Under the pieces are notes generated by a model, which had not been told where the DNA came from, ran no database searches, and worked only from the letters and a program-made list of their open reading frames with translations. Shown here one piece after another: positions 25,601-33,596 of a stretch of DNA of 64,000 nt; within the stretch, counting starts at the first letter, position 1; the number at the start of each line of letters is the position of its first letter. The DNA comes from Lachnospiraceae bacterium (GTDB lineage: Bacteria; Bacillota; Clostridia; Lachnospirales; Lachnospiraceae): contig JAFRSU010000084.1 of the NCBI GenBank assembly GCA_017427415.1, positions 49,021 through 113,020 of the forward strand. The letters are read 5' to 3'. The translations under genes and the position numbers were made by a program.

Positions 25601-25758
25601 TTTAAAGATACGTCGGCGTCTATTAACTCTATATCCTGGAAAGCTGTAACAGTAACAGTTCTTCTGTTCTTAGATCTTTTTTCTTCTATTACCACATTCG
25701 CATCAGAGGTCCTGGTAGCCACCCGGGTTCCATGAACGGAATATTTCAGATTTATCAT
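22663..25758 (-). CDS. GH36 alpha-galactosidase fused to a GT-B glycosyltransferase-like domain
   Basis: 1031 aa. Residues about 1-530 form a GH36 melibiase: WYNHYQDINEE and QIDDGYETKVGDW loops, FKLDFLYA with the likely nucleophile Asp (about 340), and GCGATLSNANGKFD then CRIGPDVS with the likely acid/base. A charged linker (about 530-600, DKDADHTKVI...DDSDKKYSFD) leads into about 615-1025, a GT-B-like fold beginning VVGNIRMGFGHYRIS, the Gly-rich loop of MurG/MGDG-synthase-type enzymes, with a second Rossmann-like half (TVGGAGAGFDQF) and PSELAYYPIP near a donor-site position. No signal peptide, so cytosolic. In an operon with a GPH symporter: likely uptake then hydrolysis of an alpha-galactoside, perhaps with transfer to another acceptor. 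The fusion is unusual. No metal box. Confidence 0.8.
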   Translation of the reverse strand: MINLKYSVHGTRVATRTSDANVVIEEKRSKNRRTVTVTAFQDIELIDADVSLKKYFNPDDLIMANGYQSWTETKEFAIGEYLNNLNNRPKNVVEKYKFKSYGSQAFWDMPVGTHLGFDFSYIKGENPVFIGNMNFKNAYLLIWFDEGKNLIRLQSDIEGRKLQSGESYTLFDFVILPDGKEYFDRFSPRTKEKLFGYTSWYNHYQDINEELISDALGKSDDRFNLFQIDDGYETKVGDWMDIDADKFPDGLQGIVKKIHDKGMKAGIWLAPFVAETESAVAKEHPEWIAKDPDGNNIYAGSNWSGFMPLDLNNEDAVKYVRESLRFHKELGFDFFKLDFLYAVNLCPIHGKTKSETSEYAYSLLREELGDALILGCGATLSNANGKFDFCRIGPDVSLSFNDALYMRMFHPERVSTKVTLQNTIFRSMLDGHMFMNDPDVFLLRDDNIKLSLEQRKALTKINALFGSLLMTSDNIAEYDDDKKKILEDALAIFKNGRLISYTRKSKCIFIEFELNGKNRIIIYDPQKGTMLEKQRRVRKDKDADHTKVIFGNKIDSKTVTKAEKSKQKYIDKYGDDSDKKYSFDVTDVPALDNIGVKKLVLKEDDGYNTGEVFSLADNPLVVGNIRMGFGHYRISIAMASCAKALGYTPYWLDLAGFDATGSKMIREQNDMYSLASRISQKSHVFNHFVWEPLNKEGFRQITYNAKDQKNAELLKPILNALPKDVPYIATHVWPSQAAIHAGMTHVVNAIPDNWAMALHLSEGAIHTVQTPFAYLGYKMMNGFSKKDLKGMPEKDLKMVGRYVDHELLVNLEEDNALRVKRANENAPMRFLMTVGGAGAGFDQFLSMVKHLIPLVRSGKAAVFINFGDHKDVYEKMQKALGDIKVNKFFDDYEGLKAYVKSIRTGNAKGITAIYDPDIFNAVYATNLLIPESDVLITKPSELAYYPIPKLFMKHIGGHEVYGAVCSQEAGDGTFECDTDQKANAMIDRFIYDKELIIHMCDRINVMKKNGDYNGAYECVKLAIGMNSKNPL

Positions 25759-25764
25759 TAGTGT

Positions 25765-27168
25765 TTACCTCCCCTCGTTTTCTTTATGTGCCTTCTCTAT
25801 AGTTCCCATAACATTTTTCTCGTCGTAGAAAAGTATGATAGCCATAGCTATGATGCAGAGGGCCAGTGCGATCACAAGACTTATACGATATCCGGTTCCG
25901 GTGTTTTTAAGTATTTCAACTCCGGCCTCATTTGTCTCGGTATATTGCCCGACTACAGCAAGAGAAGTAAATATGATCATCGCGATAGACTGGCCCAGTT
26001 TAAATGCAAAGGTTCTGGCTGCATAGAACATCGCATCCCTGTTTTCACCGGTATTTATGCAGTCACTTTCTGCTATATCAGCAACTATAGCCTGGGGTAT
26101 GACACCCAGGATAGAGAGCGGAACTCCGACGAGGACACAGATGATAAAGCCATATACCTGATTGGGTATAAATGAAACTTTTCCTGCGAATGCCGAAACA
26201 AAAAATGCGAATCCAAACAGGGCAAATCCCCATACCAGCAGTTTTTTCTTGCCGAATTTACGGGACAAAATATTTACTATGGGATAGCAAATGAATGTCA
26301 CAAAGGTCATGAAGATGAAAAGCACCATATAATTATCAAGTGCCAGGAGGTTTTCAACATAGTAGATAAAACCGGTATTGAATATAGTTATACCGATCCA
26401 GTATATGATATCCGAAAGAACAAAGACTCTGAAATGCTTGTTTTTAAAGGTCTTTGCCAAAGATTTAAATGCGTTTTCCTTTACAGGAGGAGTAGTGTCA
26501 TAATCGGTTTCTTTTATGATAAACGCAGGAAGCAGCATACAGATAAGAGCTATGCCGGCAAGCACTGCAAGTACCAGACGGGCACTGAAATAGTAATCCC
26601 ATCCGGTGGCGTTTGCAACAGCTTCCCATATCATCTTACCGGAAAAAGCAATACCTGTACCCACTATATAAGTCAGGGAAATATATGTAGAAATATCCAT
26701 TCTGTCTTTCTGATTCCTGCCAAGCACAGGGATCAATGCGTTGTAAGGAGTACAGTATGCGGTCATAAATATATAGAACAATATCATGGTCACTGCAAGC
26801 CATATGATATTCGCTACGGATTCCCCTCGTACCGGACAGCAGAAAATCAAAACTGTAAGCAATGCAAAAGGAAATGCGGAGTATCTCATGAAAGGTATAC
26901 GTTTACCGAGTTTGCTACTGCAGTTATCCGACATACTTGCTATCCATGGGTCAGTCACTGCATCCACAACTCTGCCGCAGGCGGTGATAAGACCTATGAC
27001 TGTCAACCCGATAAACGTGGCACTTGTCACGAATGTGATGATACCATTTTCAGTGGAATCAGGAAGATAGAAATTGACAAGCAGATTTGCTATGATTCCT
27101 GCCAGTATAGACCACCCCATCTGTCCTACTGCGAAAATCCACTTGATTTTACCCGATACATGCTTCAT
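25765..27168 (-). CDS. GPH-family sugar:cation symporter (MelB type)
   Basis: 467 aa from the ATG at 27168, chosen because AAAGAAGGTG lies just upstream; the longer reading from 27204 has no RBS. Twelve-helix MFS/GPH protein with the family hallmarks: DAVTDPWIASMSDN after helix 2 and GKRIPFMRYSAFP in the loop. Imports a glycoside with Na+ or H+. Ends 6 nt before the GH36 fusion gene, so the two are one operon for galactoside use. Confidence 0.88.
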   Translation of the reverse strand: MKHVSGKIKWIFAVGQMGWSILAGIIANLLVNFYLPDSTENGIITFVTSATFIGLTVIGLITACGRVVDAVTDPWIASMSDNCSSKLGKRIPFMRYSAFPFALLTVLIFCCPVRGESVANIIWLAVTMILFYIFMTAYCTPYNALIPVLGRNQKDRMDISTYISLTYIVGTGIAFSGKMIWEAVANATGWDYYFSARLVLAVLAGIALICMLLPAFIIKETDYDTTPPVKENAFKSLAKTFKNKHFRVFVLSDIIYWIGITIFNTGFIYYVENLLALDNYMVLFIFMTFVTFICYPIVNILSRKFGKKKLLVWGFALFGFAFFVSAFAGKVSFIPNQVYGFIICVLVGVPLSILGVIPQAIVADIAESDCINTGENRDAMFYAARTFAFKLGQSIAMIIFTSLAVVGQYTETNEAGVEILKNTGTGYRISLVIALALCIIAMAIILFYDEKNVMGTIEKAHKENEGR

Positions 27169-27602
27169 AGACACCTTCTTTCCGAAAAACATGTGGTAAC
27201 ACATATTATTTCTACTATAAGTAATGAATCAAAAGGTTTTACCCCTATTAATATATTTATCGGATATTTTAGTAAAAAACTTAACTTGGCGAGATAATTT
27301 TGCGCCAATTGCGTCAATTGATTATATAAACACTTTATCATTATCTTGGACTTGACGGGGTAAAAAGAAAGGTGAGATTACAAGATAATACGGCTTTGAG
27401 GTCTTGATAATACATATCATTTTGTGTTGGTATAAGTTTAACTTTTTACTAATTATTTATTTAAAGTGTGTCATATGGAGTAAAAAGGAAAAAATAGAGT
27501 AGACAAAACAAAAAACTGATGTTATTATTAGCCTCGGCTAACTCAAAAAGGATATGTAAATAATTACATGTCGATAAGCCCCAAAATGTTTATAGGAAAA
27601 TT
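27169..27602. other. 434-nt intergenic region between the galactoside operon and the feo operon
   Basis: No gene. On the left it must hold the minus-strand symporter promoter, which I could not assign with confidence; two CAATTG copies 3 nt apart (27306-27311, 27315-27320) may be operator half-sites. On the right are the feo leader repeat (27463-27506), the feo promoter and box H. Confidence 0.6.
27500..27542 (+). promoter_or_regulatory. feo operon promoter with metal-regulon box H
   Basis: TAGACA (27500-27505), 17 nt, TATTAT (27523-27528). Box ATTAGC-CTCG-GCTAAC (27527-27542) overlaps the end of the -10. The -35 is part of the sequence copied in the scar at 21447. Confidence 0.8.
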
Positions 27603-28514
27603 ATGGAAAAATACTTAAAAGGAAATATAAAGAACAAAAATGATTATTCGGATACATCCGGCAAAGCATATGTGTATTCGATCAGAATCTGGGATGGAGT
27701 ATTTATCTCGGCAAACTGTATTTACAAAGAGGAGATCATTCATAAGGGATCTTCGAAGTATGAAATGATATTTATAAACTGCTGTCTTGATGGGCGATGT
27801 GAAGTTCATTTCCCGGATGACTCCTATGGGTATGTTGAAAAAGGAATGCTAAGTATAGATACAATGCTGCCCAAGGAAGGATATTTTTACCCCGGTAAAA
27901 AATACGAAGGGTTTGAATTTGTGATAATTCCTGAACTGGCTGCAAAGTGTCCGCTGAATGATTTTGGACTGGGGGAGAATACACTTTCTTCGTATATCGT
28001 AAACGGCAAGGGATTTATGGGCACCATGTCAGAAACTTTGATGACCCTTTGTGATAAGTTATATAAATGTATTTTGGGTGATAACACTTCATTAGAAGAA
28101 CTCCGTTTTTATACCCTTGAATTTCTTTCTATGATAAAAAAGGGTGAAACCAAGAAGCATATCAGCAAAAGGTATGTTACAAAAGGACAGCGCCATATAG
28201 CAAATGCTACCGAGAAAATGATCACCAAGGATATCTCGGAGCATATAAATATATCTTCGATAGCCGAGTCACTTGGACTTGCTGACAGTACGGTAAAAAA
28301 ATACTTTGAGGCTGTTTACGGAGTAACAATCTCGGAATATTTAAAGAACCGAAGGATGGCTCTGGCAGAAAAACTGTTATCGGAATCGAAGGAAAGCGTA
28401 GGTACTATAGCAGGCATGTGTGGGTATATTAATCAGGCAAAATTTGGCGCGGTATTTAAGGCTCATACGGGCAGTACACCATTGGAATACCGGAGATTGA
28501 AAAAAATAATTTAA
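27603..28514 (+). CDS. AraC-family regulator in the feo operon
   Basis: 303 aa. N-terminal beta-rich sensing domain (about 1-160), C-terminal double HTH (about 200-300) with INISSIAESLGLADSTVKKYFEAVYG and GTIAGMCGYINQAKFGAVFKAHTGSTPLEYRR, the AraC/XylS signature. Resembles PchR/YbtA-type regulators that respond to iron-siderophore complexes, but that is inferred from context. It sits between the boxed promoter and feoA, 20 nt upstream of feoA, so it is itself metal-repressed and may activate feo or another iron locus. Confidence 0.83.
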   Translation: MEKYLKGNIKNKNDYSDTSGKAYVYSIRIWDGVFISANCIYKEEIIHKGSSKYEMIFINCCLDGRCEVHFPDDSYGYVEKGMLSIDTMLPKEGYFYPGKKYEGFEFVIIPELAAKCPLNDFGLGENTLSSYIVNGKGFMGTMSETLMTLCDKLYKCILGDNTSLEELRFYTLEFLSMIKKGETKKHISKRYVTKGQRHIANATEKMITKDISEHINISSIAESLGLADSTVKKYFEAVYGVTISEYLKNRRMALAEKLLSESKESVGTIAGMCGYINQAKFGAVFKAHTGSTPLEYRRLKKII

Positions 28515-28534
28515 CATAAAGGAGATGCAAACTG

Positions 28535-28759
28535 ATGGTTTTGACAGAAGCAAAAGAAGGGATGACAGGACGCATACGTTCCGTAGGAGGTACTCCAGAG
28601 TACCAGAGGAGGATAACATCTGTCGGACTTACCCCGGGATGTGTATTTAATGTTATACAGAACAGGACAAAACAGCCCGTACTGATCTATGCAAGGAATA
28701 CACAGATCGCTCTTGACAGAAGTGATTGCGAAAAGATTGAGACGGAGGTAGTATCATGA
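28535..28759 (+). CDS. feoA: FeoA, SH3-like ferrous transport accessory protein
   Basis: 74 aa, RBS AAAGGAG. Typical FeoA length and pattern: GMTGRIRSVGG, YQRRITSVGLTPGCVFNVIQN and a final IALDRSDCEKIEV strand. Binds the FeoB region in the cytosol and is needed for Fe(II) transport. Its stop overlaps the feoB start (ATGA). Confidence 0.92.
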   Translation: MVLTEAKEGMTGRIRSVGGTPEYQRRITSVGLTPGCVFNVIQNRTKQPVLIYARNTQIALDRSDCEKIETEVVS

Positions 28760-30777
28760 GTTCCGCTATAGCATTGCTCGGACAGCCTAATTCGGGAAAA
28801 TCAACATTATTTAATGCTCTTACCGGAGCACATCAGCATGTAGGTAACTGGCCCGGAAAAACTGTTGAAAAAAATGAAGGCAGCTTTGATTACGAGGGCA
28901 AAAAAATAAAGGTTATCGATCTTCCGGGTACATACAGTCTTGCAGCTAACTCTGATGAGGAGATTGTAACCCGTGATTATATCGCCGGTCAGGAGGCAGA
29001 CACCGTATGCATATTAGCCGATTCGTCGCAGCTTGAAAGAAGCCTGTTCATGCTGGCTGATTATGCAGGTATAAGAGTACCCGCACTTTTACTGCTGAAT
29101 ATGATGGATGTAGCAAAAGTTCAGGGTAAGAACATTGATGCAAAGAAAATATCAAAAAAGCTTGGCATAAGTGTAATCCCGTTTGTAGCACAGGATAAAA
29201 AGAATTATAGTGAGTTTTTGTCAACTGTTTCAGCAAAGCAGAAAGCTTATCCTGATTACTCTGTATTGGAAGAGGAGTATAAAAAGGAGTTTGGAGAGAC
29301 ATATGCAGATGTATGCCGTATCCTGCCTGAAAACGGAATAGGAGTATACAGTCCATGTTGGCTGTTTGCTAAACTTGTTGAAAAAGATCCCGTTGCGATG
29401 CAGTTGGTAGAAGACAAGATCGGTTCCGAAAAATACTCTGAACTTAATAAGATATTATCAGGCATAAAGGATGGTTCATCGAGAACAGGCAGCTGTAAGT
29501 TTGCATGGATCGATGCCATTCTTGAGGGTTCGGTTAAGGATAGCGGATCAGGGCTTTTAAGAAGTAAGTTTGACCGTATAGCTACATCAAAACGATGGGG
29601 CAAGCCTCTAGCCATAGCGATCATGTTGGGGGCATTGATCCTTTCGATCATATTCGGAATCCCGTTCATGATGCTCGGATCATACATTCCGGGATTGGCT
29701 GCTCCGGTTGCGGATGCACTGCTTGAAGCGGGAGCACATCCGCTCCTTGTAACTGTTCTCTGTGATGGTATCTGGACTGCAGTAGGATTTGCGCTTGCTA
29801 TGAGCGGATATATATTTGGTGCATCCATAGCATTCGGACTTTTGGAAGAAGTAGGTTACATGGCTCGTATTTCGTATGTGTTCGATAATACTATGCGCAA
29901 ACTCGGTCTTCATGGAAAGGCTGTAATGCCTTTTATCTGTTCATTTGGCTGTAACATTGCCGGCAGCTCCGGTACCAGAGTACTTGATACATGGTCTCAG
30001 AGGATGACAGCTATAGCTCTCTCATGGGTTGTTCCCTGCGGCTCGACATGGGGAGTTGTAGGGTTGATAGGCTCTGTATTCTTCGGCCCCGGAGTTATCG
30101 TTATCATACTGCTGATGTTTGCGATCTCTGCACTCCATTTATTTATCACGTCAAAAGTTTTCGGCAGGAAACTTTTAAAGCCTTCTGACAGGACCGGTAT
30201 CATTATGGAGCTTCCTCCTTATCATAAGCCCAGATGGGGAGCACTTGTAAAGCATGGTCTTATCAAGATGAAGGAGGCTTTAAAACGCGCACTTATTGTT
30301 ATAACACTTATATCAATAGTTTTGTCATTGCTTTCATATTCAGAGTCGGGAGACTTTACAGAGAGTATACTCGGCAGGATAGGAGAGGCTATAGAGCCCG
30401 TAACCATGTTCTTTGGTCTTCGCTGCCAGACATTTATAGCATGGATCGGATCAATGATGGCAAAAGAAGGAGCTCTTGGTGTATTGGCATCAACCTTCAG
30501 TCATGATTCAGGTGTAATGCATGCACTTGCGACCATGAAGAGTAATCCGGTGGATAATACTGCATTGGCAGATATCTTAAAAACAGCACTTACTAAGCCC
30601 GAAGCACTTGCGTTCTTGTTCGCATTTTACTTTAACATGCCTTGCTTGATGGCCTTAAGCGCAACATTACATGAGACAAGATCAAAGAAATGGACGTTCC
30701 TTGTTGCCGGTTATTATGTTGTAATGTCACTATTGATAGCAGCTATAGTATATCATGTTGCATGTCTTATCTTCTAA
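28756..30777 (+). CDS. feoB: Ferrous iron transporter FeoB
   Basis: 673 aa. N-terminal G domain: P-loop GQPNSGKST (8-16), HVGNWPGKTVEK switch, DLPGTYS (55-61), NMMD base-recognition motif (115-118). A helical GDI-like segment follows (about 165-275), then the membrane part with two gate repeats including MPFICSFGCNIAG and FNMPCLMALSAT, which hold conserved Cys residues. Shorter than the E. coli type (773 aa) and of a different subtype from the FeoB ending at 251. Imports Fe(II). Overlaps feoA and is followed by its Cys-rich accessory peptide. Confidence 0.95.
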   Translation: MSSAIALLGQPNSGKSTLFNALTGAHQHVGNWPGKTVEKNEGSFDYEGKKIKVIDLPGTYSLAANSDEEIVTRDYIAGQEADTVCILADSSQLERSLFMLADYAGIRVPALLLLNMMDVAKVQGKNIDAKKISKKLGISVIPFVAQDKKNYSEFLSTVSAKQKAYPDYSVLEEEYKKEFGETYADVCRILPENGIGVYSPCWLFAKLVEKDPVAMQLVEDKIGSEKYSELNKILSGIKDGSSRTGSCKFAWIDAILEGSVKDSGSGLLRSKFDRIATSKRWGKPLAIAIMLGALILSIIFGIPFMMLGSYIPGLAAPVADALLEAGAHPLLVTVLCDGIWTAVGFALAMSGYIFGASIAFGLLEEVGYMARISYVFDNTMRKLGLHGKAVMPFICSFGCNIAGSSGTRVLDTWSQRMTAIALSWVVPCGSTWGVVGLIGSVFFGPGVIVIILLMFAISALHLFITSKVFGRKLLKPSDRTGIIMELPPYHKPRWGALVKHGLIKMKEALKRALIVITLISIVLSLLSYSESGDFTESILGRIGEAIEPVTMFFGLRCQTFIAWIGSMMAKEGALGVLASTFSHDSGVMHALATMKSNPVDNTALADILKTALTKPEALAFLFAFYFNMPCLMALSATLHETRSKKWTFLVAGYYVVMSLLIAAIVYHVACLIF

Positions 30778-30801
30778 GAAAGGCAAGGTTTAATACAGAA
30801 A

Positions 30802-30954
30802 ATGCCAATTAACATAATATTGATTGTTATTATTGCGGTGATTGTCGTACTTGCTGTGATAGGTGCGGTAAAACATAAGAAAAAAGGCTGTGGATGTGGT
30901 TGCGGATGCAGTGGGTGCAGTGGATGTACAGACCGTGATACTCGGGATGTGTAA
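30802..30954 (+). CDS. FeoB-associated Cys-rich membrane peptide
   Basis: 50 aa. One membrane helix (about 4-23) followed by KHKKKGCGCGCGCSGCSGC: six or more Cys in Cys-Gly repeats. Matches the small FeoB-associated Cys-rich family found directly after feoB in Firmicutes, thought to help capture or hand over Fe(II) at the membrane, in the position of FeoC. Starts 24 nt after feoB; no strong RBS is visible, so coupling to feoB translation is likely. A decayed copy lies at 21527-21652 and a longer relative at 432-911. Confidence 0.85.
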   Translation: MPINIILIVIIAVIVVLAVIGAVKHKKKGCGCGCGCSGCSGCTDRDTRDV

Positions 30955-31026
30955 GTCTGTCAGGAAATCCTGATATAATGTCTTTCATAAAAGAAAAGGT
31001 TAAGAAAAAATAAAACATATGTAATT

Positions 31027-31062
31027 AAACCAGATCTGATTTTGATTAGATCTGGTTTTTCT
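31027..31062 (+). terminator. feo operon terminator
   Basis: AAACCAGATCT (31027-31037) pairs with AGATCTGGTTT (31048-31058), followed by TTT; the -35 of the next promoter starts at 31062. Confidence 0.88.
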
Positions 31063-31108
31063 TGATTTTTTGAGAAAAAAATGCTATAAATAGTTAGCGG
31101 GGGCTAAT
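31062..31108 (+). promoter_or_regulatory. Promoter with metal-regulon box I
   Basis: TTGATT (31062-31067), 17 nt, TATAAA (31085-31090), box GTTAGC-GGGG-GCTAAT (31093-31108). Confidence 0.82.
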
Positions 31109-31143
31109 TGAATAAATTAATAATAAATAGGAGAGTTTGAAAA

Positions 31144-31638
31144 GTGATAAAGACAGTAATCGTTGCACTGGTTTTGTGTGTGATAGAAATTCTTGTTATT
31201 GTTATAGCCAGTCCTATGGCAAAATCTTCCGTGGTGTTAAGGTTTCTGCCGGAAGATGTTAGGAATGCCGCAAAAAATCATGTTGATCCGCCAAAAAGCA
31301 AGCAGATGATCGCACATTTTCTCCTTGCCTTTTTCCTGATAGCTATGATAGCTGGAATGGTTTTTGTTGGCCTGGATGGCATACGAAATGAGATAGGGTA
31401 TTGGGTACTGACACTAAGATTTATAGTCATGCTTTATATAATGAAGGTTTTTGATATTGTTGTTCAGGATCAATGGCTTGTTATGACGGTTGGATATTTT
31501 AAGAAGATATTCCCTGAAACAAGCGACTGTGAAGGGTGGAAAAATCGTGGTTTTAATAACAAGAATCAGATTATCAGAATTGTTGCATATCCGTTTCTTT
31601 GTATGATGACTGCAGGAATATTTATGCTGCTAAAATGA
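31144..31638 (+). CDS. Small 4-TM membrane protein, paralogue family member 1
   Basis: 164 aa from GTG 31144 with AGGAG 11-15 nt upstream. Four predicted membrane helices (about 3-23, 56-77, 85-110, 140-162). Shares with the proteins at 33069, 33597 and 52695 the pattern of an aromatic-rich third helix ending in LRF, then a K/S-x-(F/Y)D-x(4)-D-x(2)-L segment, a FF/FK turn and a PE-x(n)-W loop before the last helix. No known family recognised. It is followed 21 nt later by an ATC-hydrolase homologue and is under box I. Could be a membrane partner or transporter subunit for the neighbouring enzymes. Confidence 0.7.
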   Translation: MIKTVIVALVLCVIEILVIVIASPMAKSSVVLRFLPEDVRNAAKNHVDPPKSKQMIAHFLLAFFLIAMIAGMVFVGLDGIRNEIGYWVLTLRFIVMLYIMKVFDIVVQDQWLVMTVGYFKKIFPETSDCEGWKNRGFNNKNQIIRIVAYPFLCMMTAGIFMLLK

Positions 31639-31659
31639 AACTCGGAGAGTATAAAAATT

Positions 31660-32274
31660 ATGAGTTCAAGAAAATTTACAACGATACAGAAAACTTGCGG
31701 TTGGAAGCAGGTATACCTGCTGATGACAGAACAGATAGGTGTAGATAGAACAGAAGTATTATTTGACAAAGCTTCCGAACTTTATAGGGAATACCAAGAG
31801 AGGTATAAAAATGAGAAGGGAATAAGAAAAGGCCACATTATGGGGGCGGCGTCAGCTGCAGCATTATATTTCCCTCTTTCCGAAATCGTGGAAAAAAAGG
31901 AAGCGATAGATATTATAGCGGAAGCCATGAAGCCGGTCTCAGTTGCCAAGCATAACAAGATTGAAAAGTTCCCTTCAGCCCTATTTATGAGAATAGCCGG
32001 GATGATCACAAAAAAAATATTCAGCGAAAAAGCCGGATTTAAGAGAAGGTGGCATTGCAACACCAATAAAGAAAAACGCTATGATCTTTTAACCTGCCCA
32101 TATGTCGAGACTCTGAATGCAATAGGTTGTCCGGAGGTCTGCCCTGCCATATGCATTCAGGATGACATATCGTTCGGCAATATGAAGAACGGGGTTATCT
32201 TTGAACGTAAGGGAACGCTTGGCAGGGGAGATGATTGCTGTGATTTTTGTTTTAGGGTGAAAGGTAAAAATTGA
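31660..32274 (+). CDS. ATC-hydrolase-like protein (L-2-amino-thiazoline-4-carboxylate hydrolase family), copy 1
   Basis: 204 aa, RBS CGGAGAG. Mostly helical N-terminal half; the C-terminal half carries the motif set seen in all three copies here: RYDLLTCPYVE, CPEVCPAICIQDD and a final RGDDCCDFCF, i.e. several conserved Cys, an Asp and CDF near the end. I read this as the family named for L-2-amino-delta2-thiazoline-4-carboxylic acid hydrolase, which opens a thiazoline to cysteine; most members are uncharacterised and many may not have this activity. Operon with the 4-TM protein upstream, convergent with copy 2. Confidence 0.65.
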   Translation: MSSRKFTTIQKTCGWKQVYLLMTEQIGVDRTEVLFDKASELYREYQERYKNEKGIRKGHIMGAASAAALYFPLSEIVEKKEAIDIIAEAMKPVSVAKHNKIEKFPSALFMRIAGMITKKIFSEKAGFKRRWHCNTNKEKRYDLLTCPYVETLNAIGCPEVCPAICIQDDISFGNMKNGVIFERKGTLGRGDDCCDFCFRVKGKN

Positions 32275-32285
32275 TATTTTTCTCA

Positions 32286-32951
32286 TTAAATAATTTTACC
32301 CTTAAACTTTCTTGCCGTTTTGCTCTTGTCTGCTACATACCAATAGTCACAGGAATCGCTGCCTAACGCACAGGTATGTGTTCGAATAAGTTTTGCGTGA
32401 ATGATTTCAGGTAAAATGTGATCGGTAGCACACATGAAGGGGAGGATATTCATGTATCCGTTTGCCCTTGCATAGTCGGCTAAAGGACAGCCTACAAGAT
32501 CAAAACAGACTCCTTCGTTGGTATGCCTGGGATTTATTTTTATCTTCCATGTATTTCCCCACTCGCCTTTTGCAATTTTTTCGTCAACTAATCTGGAGTA
32601 TGGTATATAGCGTTTGTACATCATTTTTTTCAGAAGCTTCATCTGCCATTTGTGGTTGACATTTATAAACTTTCCTAGAAACCTCAGTTTGCTGAATATG
32701 TCTTCAGCTATTTCTCCAAATGCACTTCCGTCAATCCTATGATCGGATGCTTCAAAAAAAGATATGGCTATCAACATCATATCAAGATTATAGGCCATAG
32801 CATTTTCCTTTCCTCCGATATCGGGAGCTTTTGCATACAGTTTAGGAAAAAGTTTATCGGCTTTTCTTATTATTCTTTCAGCTTCATTAGGATATTTCTT
32901 CTTTGTATATCTGATAAATCCCTTCTTTACCATCTTATCCATTCCGGCCAT
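32286..32951 (-). CDS. ATC-hydrolase-like protein, copy 2
   Basis: 221 aa, RBS GGAGGG 8 nt before the ATG. Same C-terminal motif order as copy 1: CFDLVGCPLADYARANG, PFMCATDH, LIRTHTCALGSDSCDYWY. The first Cys pair of copy 1 is partly lost (MNILPFMC), so the active-site complement may differ. It is transcribed towards copy 1 with 11 nt between their ends and has its own metal-regulon box (J) at 33011-33026. Upstream on the same strand are two 4-TM genes. Confidence 0.65.
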   Translation of the reverse strand: MAGMDKMVKKGFIRYTKKKYPNEAERIIRKADKLFPKLYAKAPDIGGKENAMAYNLDMMLIAISFFEASDHRIDGSAFGEIAEDIFSKLRFLGKFINVNHKWQMKLLKKMMYKRYIPYSRLVDEKIAKGEWGNTWKIKINPRHTNEGVCFDLVGCPLADYARANGYMNILPFMCATDHILPEIIHAKLIRTHTCALGSDSCDYWYVADKSKTARKFKGKII

Positions 32952-33001
32952 TTATATACCCTCCGTAATCGAAAAACTCAAAGTTGTATAGATTAAAAGA
33001 T

Positions 33002-33026
33002 ATTATATAGGTTAGACAGTGCTTAC
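33002..33026 (-). promoter_or_regulatory. Metal-regulon box J and -10 for ATC-hydrolase copy 2
   Basis: Read on the minus strand: GTAAGC-ACTG-TCTAAC (33026 to 33011), then TATAAT (33007-33002). The box occupies the spacer; no clear -35 is visible. Confidence 0.65.
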
Positions 33027-33068
33027 CAGTATATAAAAATCCATTTGATCCTACCGCGCCAAAAAGTA

Positions 33069-33566
33069 TTATATAATCGAGCATATCCATGCAGCAAGAG
33101 CTGATGCTGCCGGGAAAATAACTAAAAGTTTAAGCAACTGACTCTTAATGTTATAACCATATTTTCTGTTTGTATATACAGGAGTGACTTCGGGAGTGAA
33201 TGTCTGGAAAAAGTGGAATTTACAAAGCAGGAAATAATCAAAAAAGATCATATCGTAGATCTTGTATATGGAAAATATTAGGACAAATCTTAAAAAGAAT
33301 TGCCAGAATGTAAAGTCGCTTCTGAAACCGTCCCATATAGAGATTACTCCAACTCCTAAAATCATGACAATGCTTATTATCATTAAAGTCCAGCCTATCT
33401 TACGGGCTCCGTAAAATTCCTCTTGCTTTCGGTCGATCACAAGTTCCAATGCTTCCTTTGGCGCGGAAGAAAACAGTTTCTTTTCCTTGATTAACACAAC
33501 TGCTGAAATAAGCATCATTGTTATTGCCATACAGAAGACAATTGCCAAAAAAATAGTTAAAAGCAT
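33069..33566 (-). CDS. Small 4-TM membrane protein, paralogue family member 2
   Basis: 165 aa, RBS GAGGTA. Four membrane helices with the family pattern: WDGFRSDFTFWQFFLRF, IYKIYDMIFFDYFLL, FFQTFTPEV. Closest in layout to member 1. Lies 30 nt downstream of member 3 on the minus strand and is probably cotranscribed with it from box K. Function unknown; recurrent linkage to ATC-hydrolase homologues is the best clue. Confidence 0.68.
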   Translation of the reverse strand: MLLTIFLAIVFCMAITMMLISAVVLIKEKKLFSSAPKEALELVIDRKQEEFYGARKIGWTLMIISIVMILGVGVISIWDGFRSDFTFWQFFLRFVLIFSIYKIYDMIFFDYFLLCKFHFFQTFTPEVTPVYTNRKYGYNIKSQLLKLLVIFPAASALAAWICSII

Positions 33567-33596
33567 TTTTATTTACCTCGATATAAATTACATATT

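Noticed and set aside
26434..27297. 287-codon plus-strand ORF opposite the symporter
   Set aside because: Cys/His/Tyr-rich antisense translation with no RBS; the minus-strand GPH symporter is clear.
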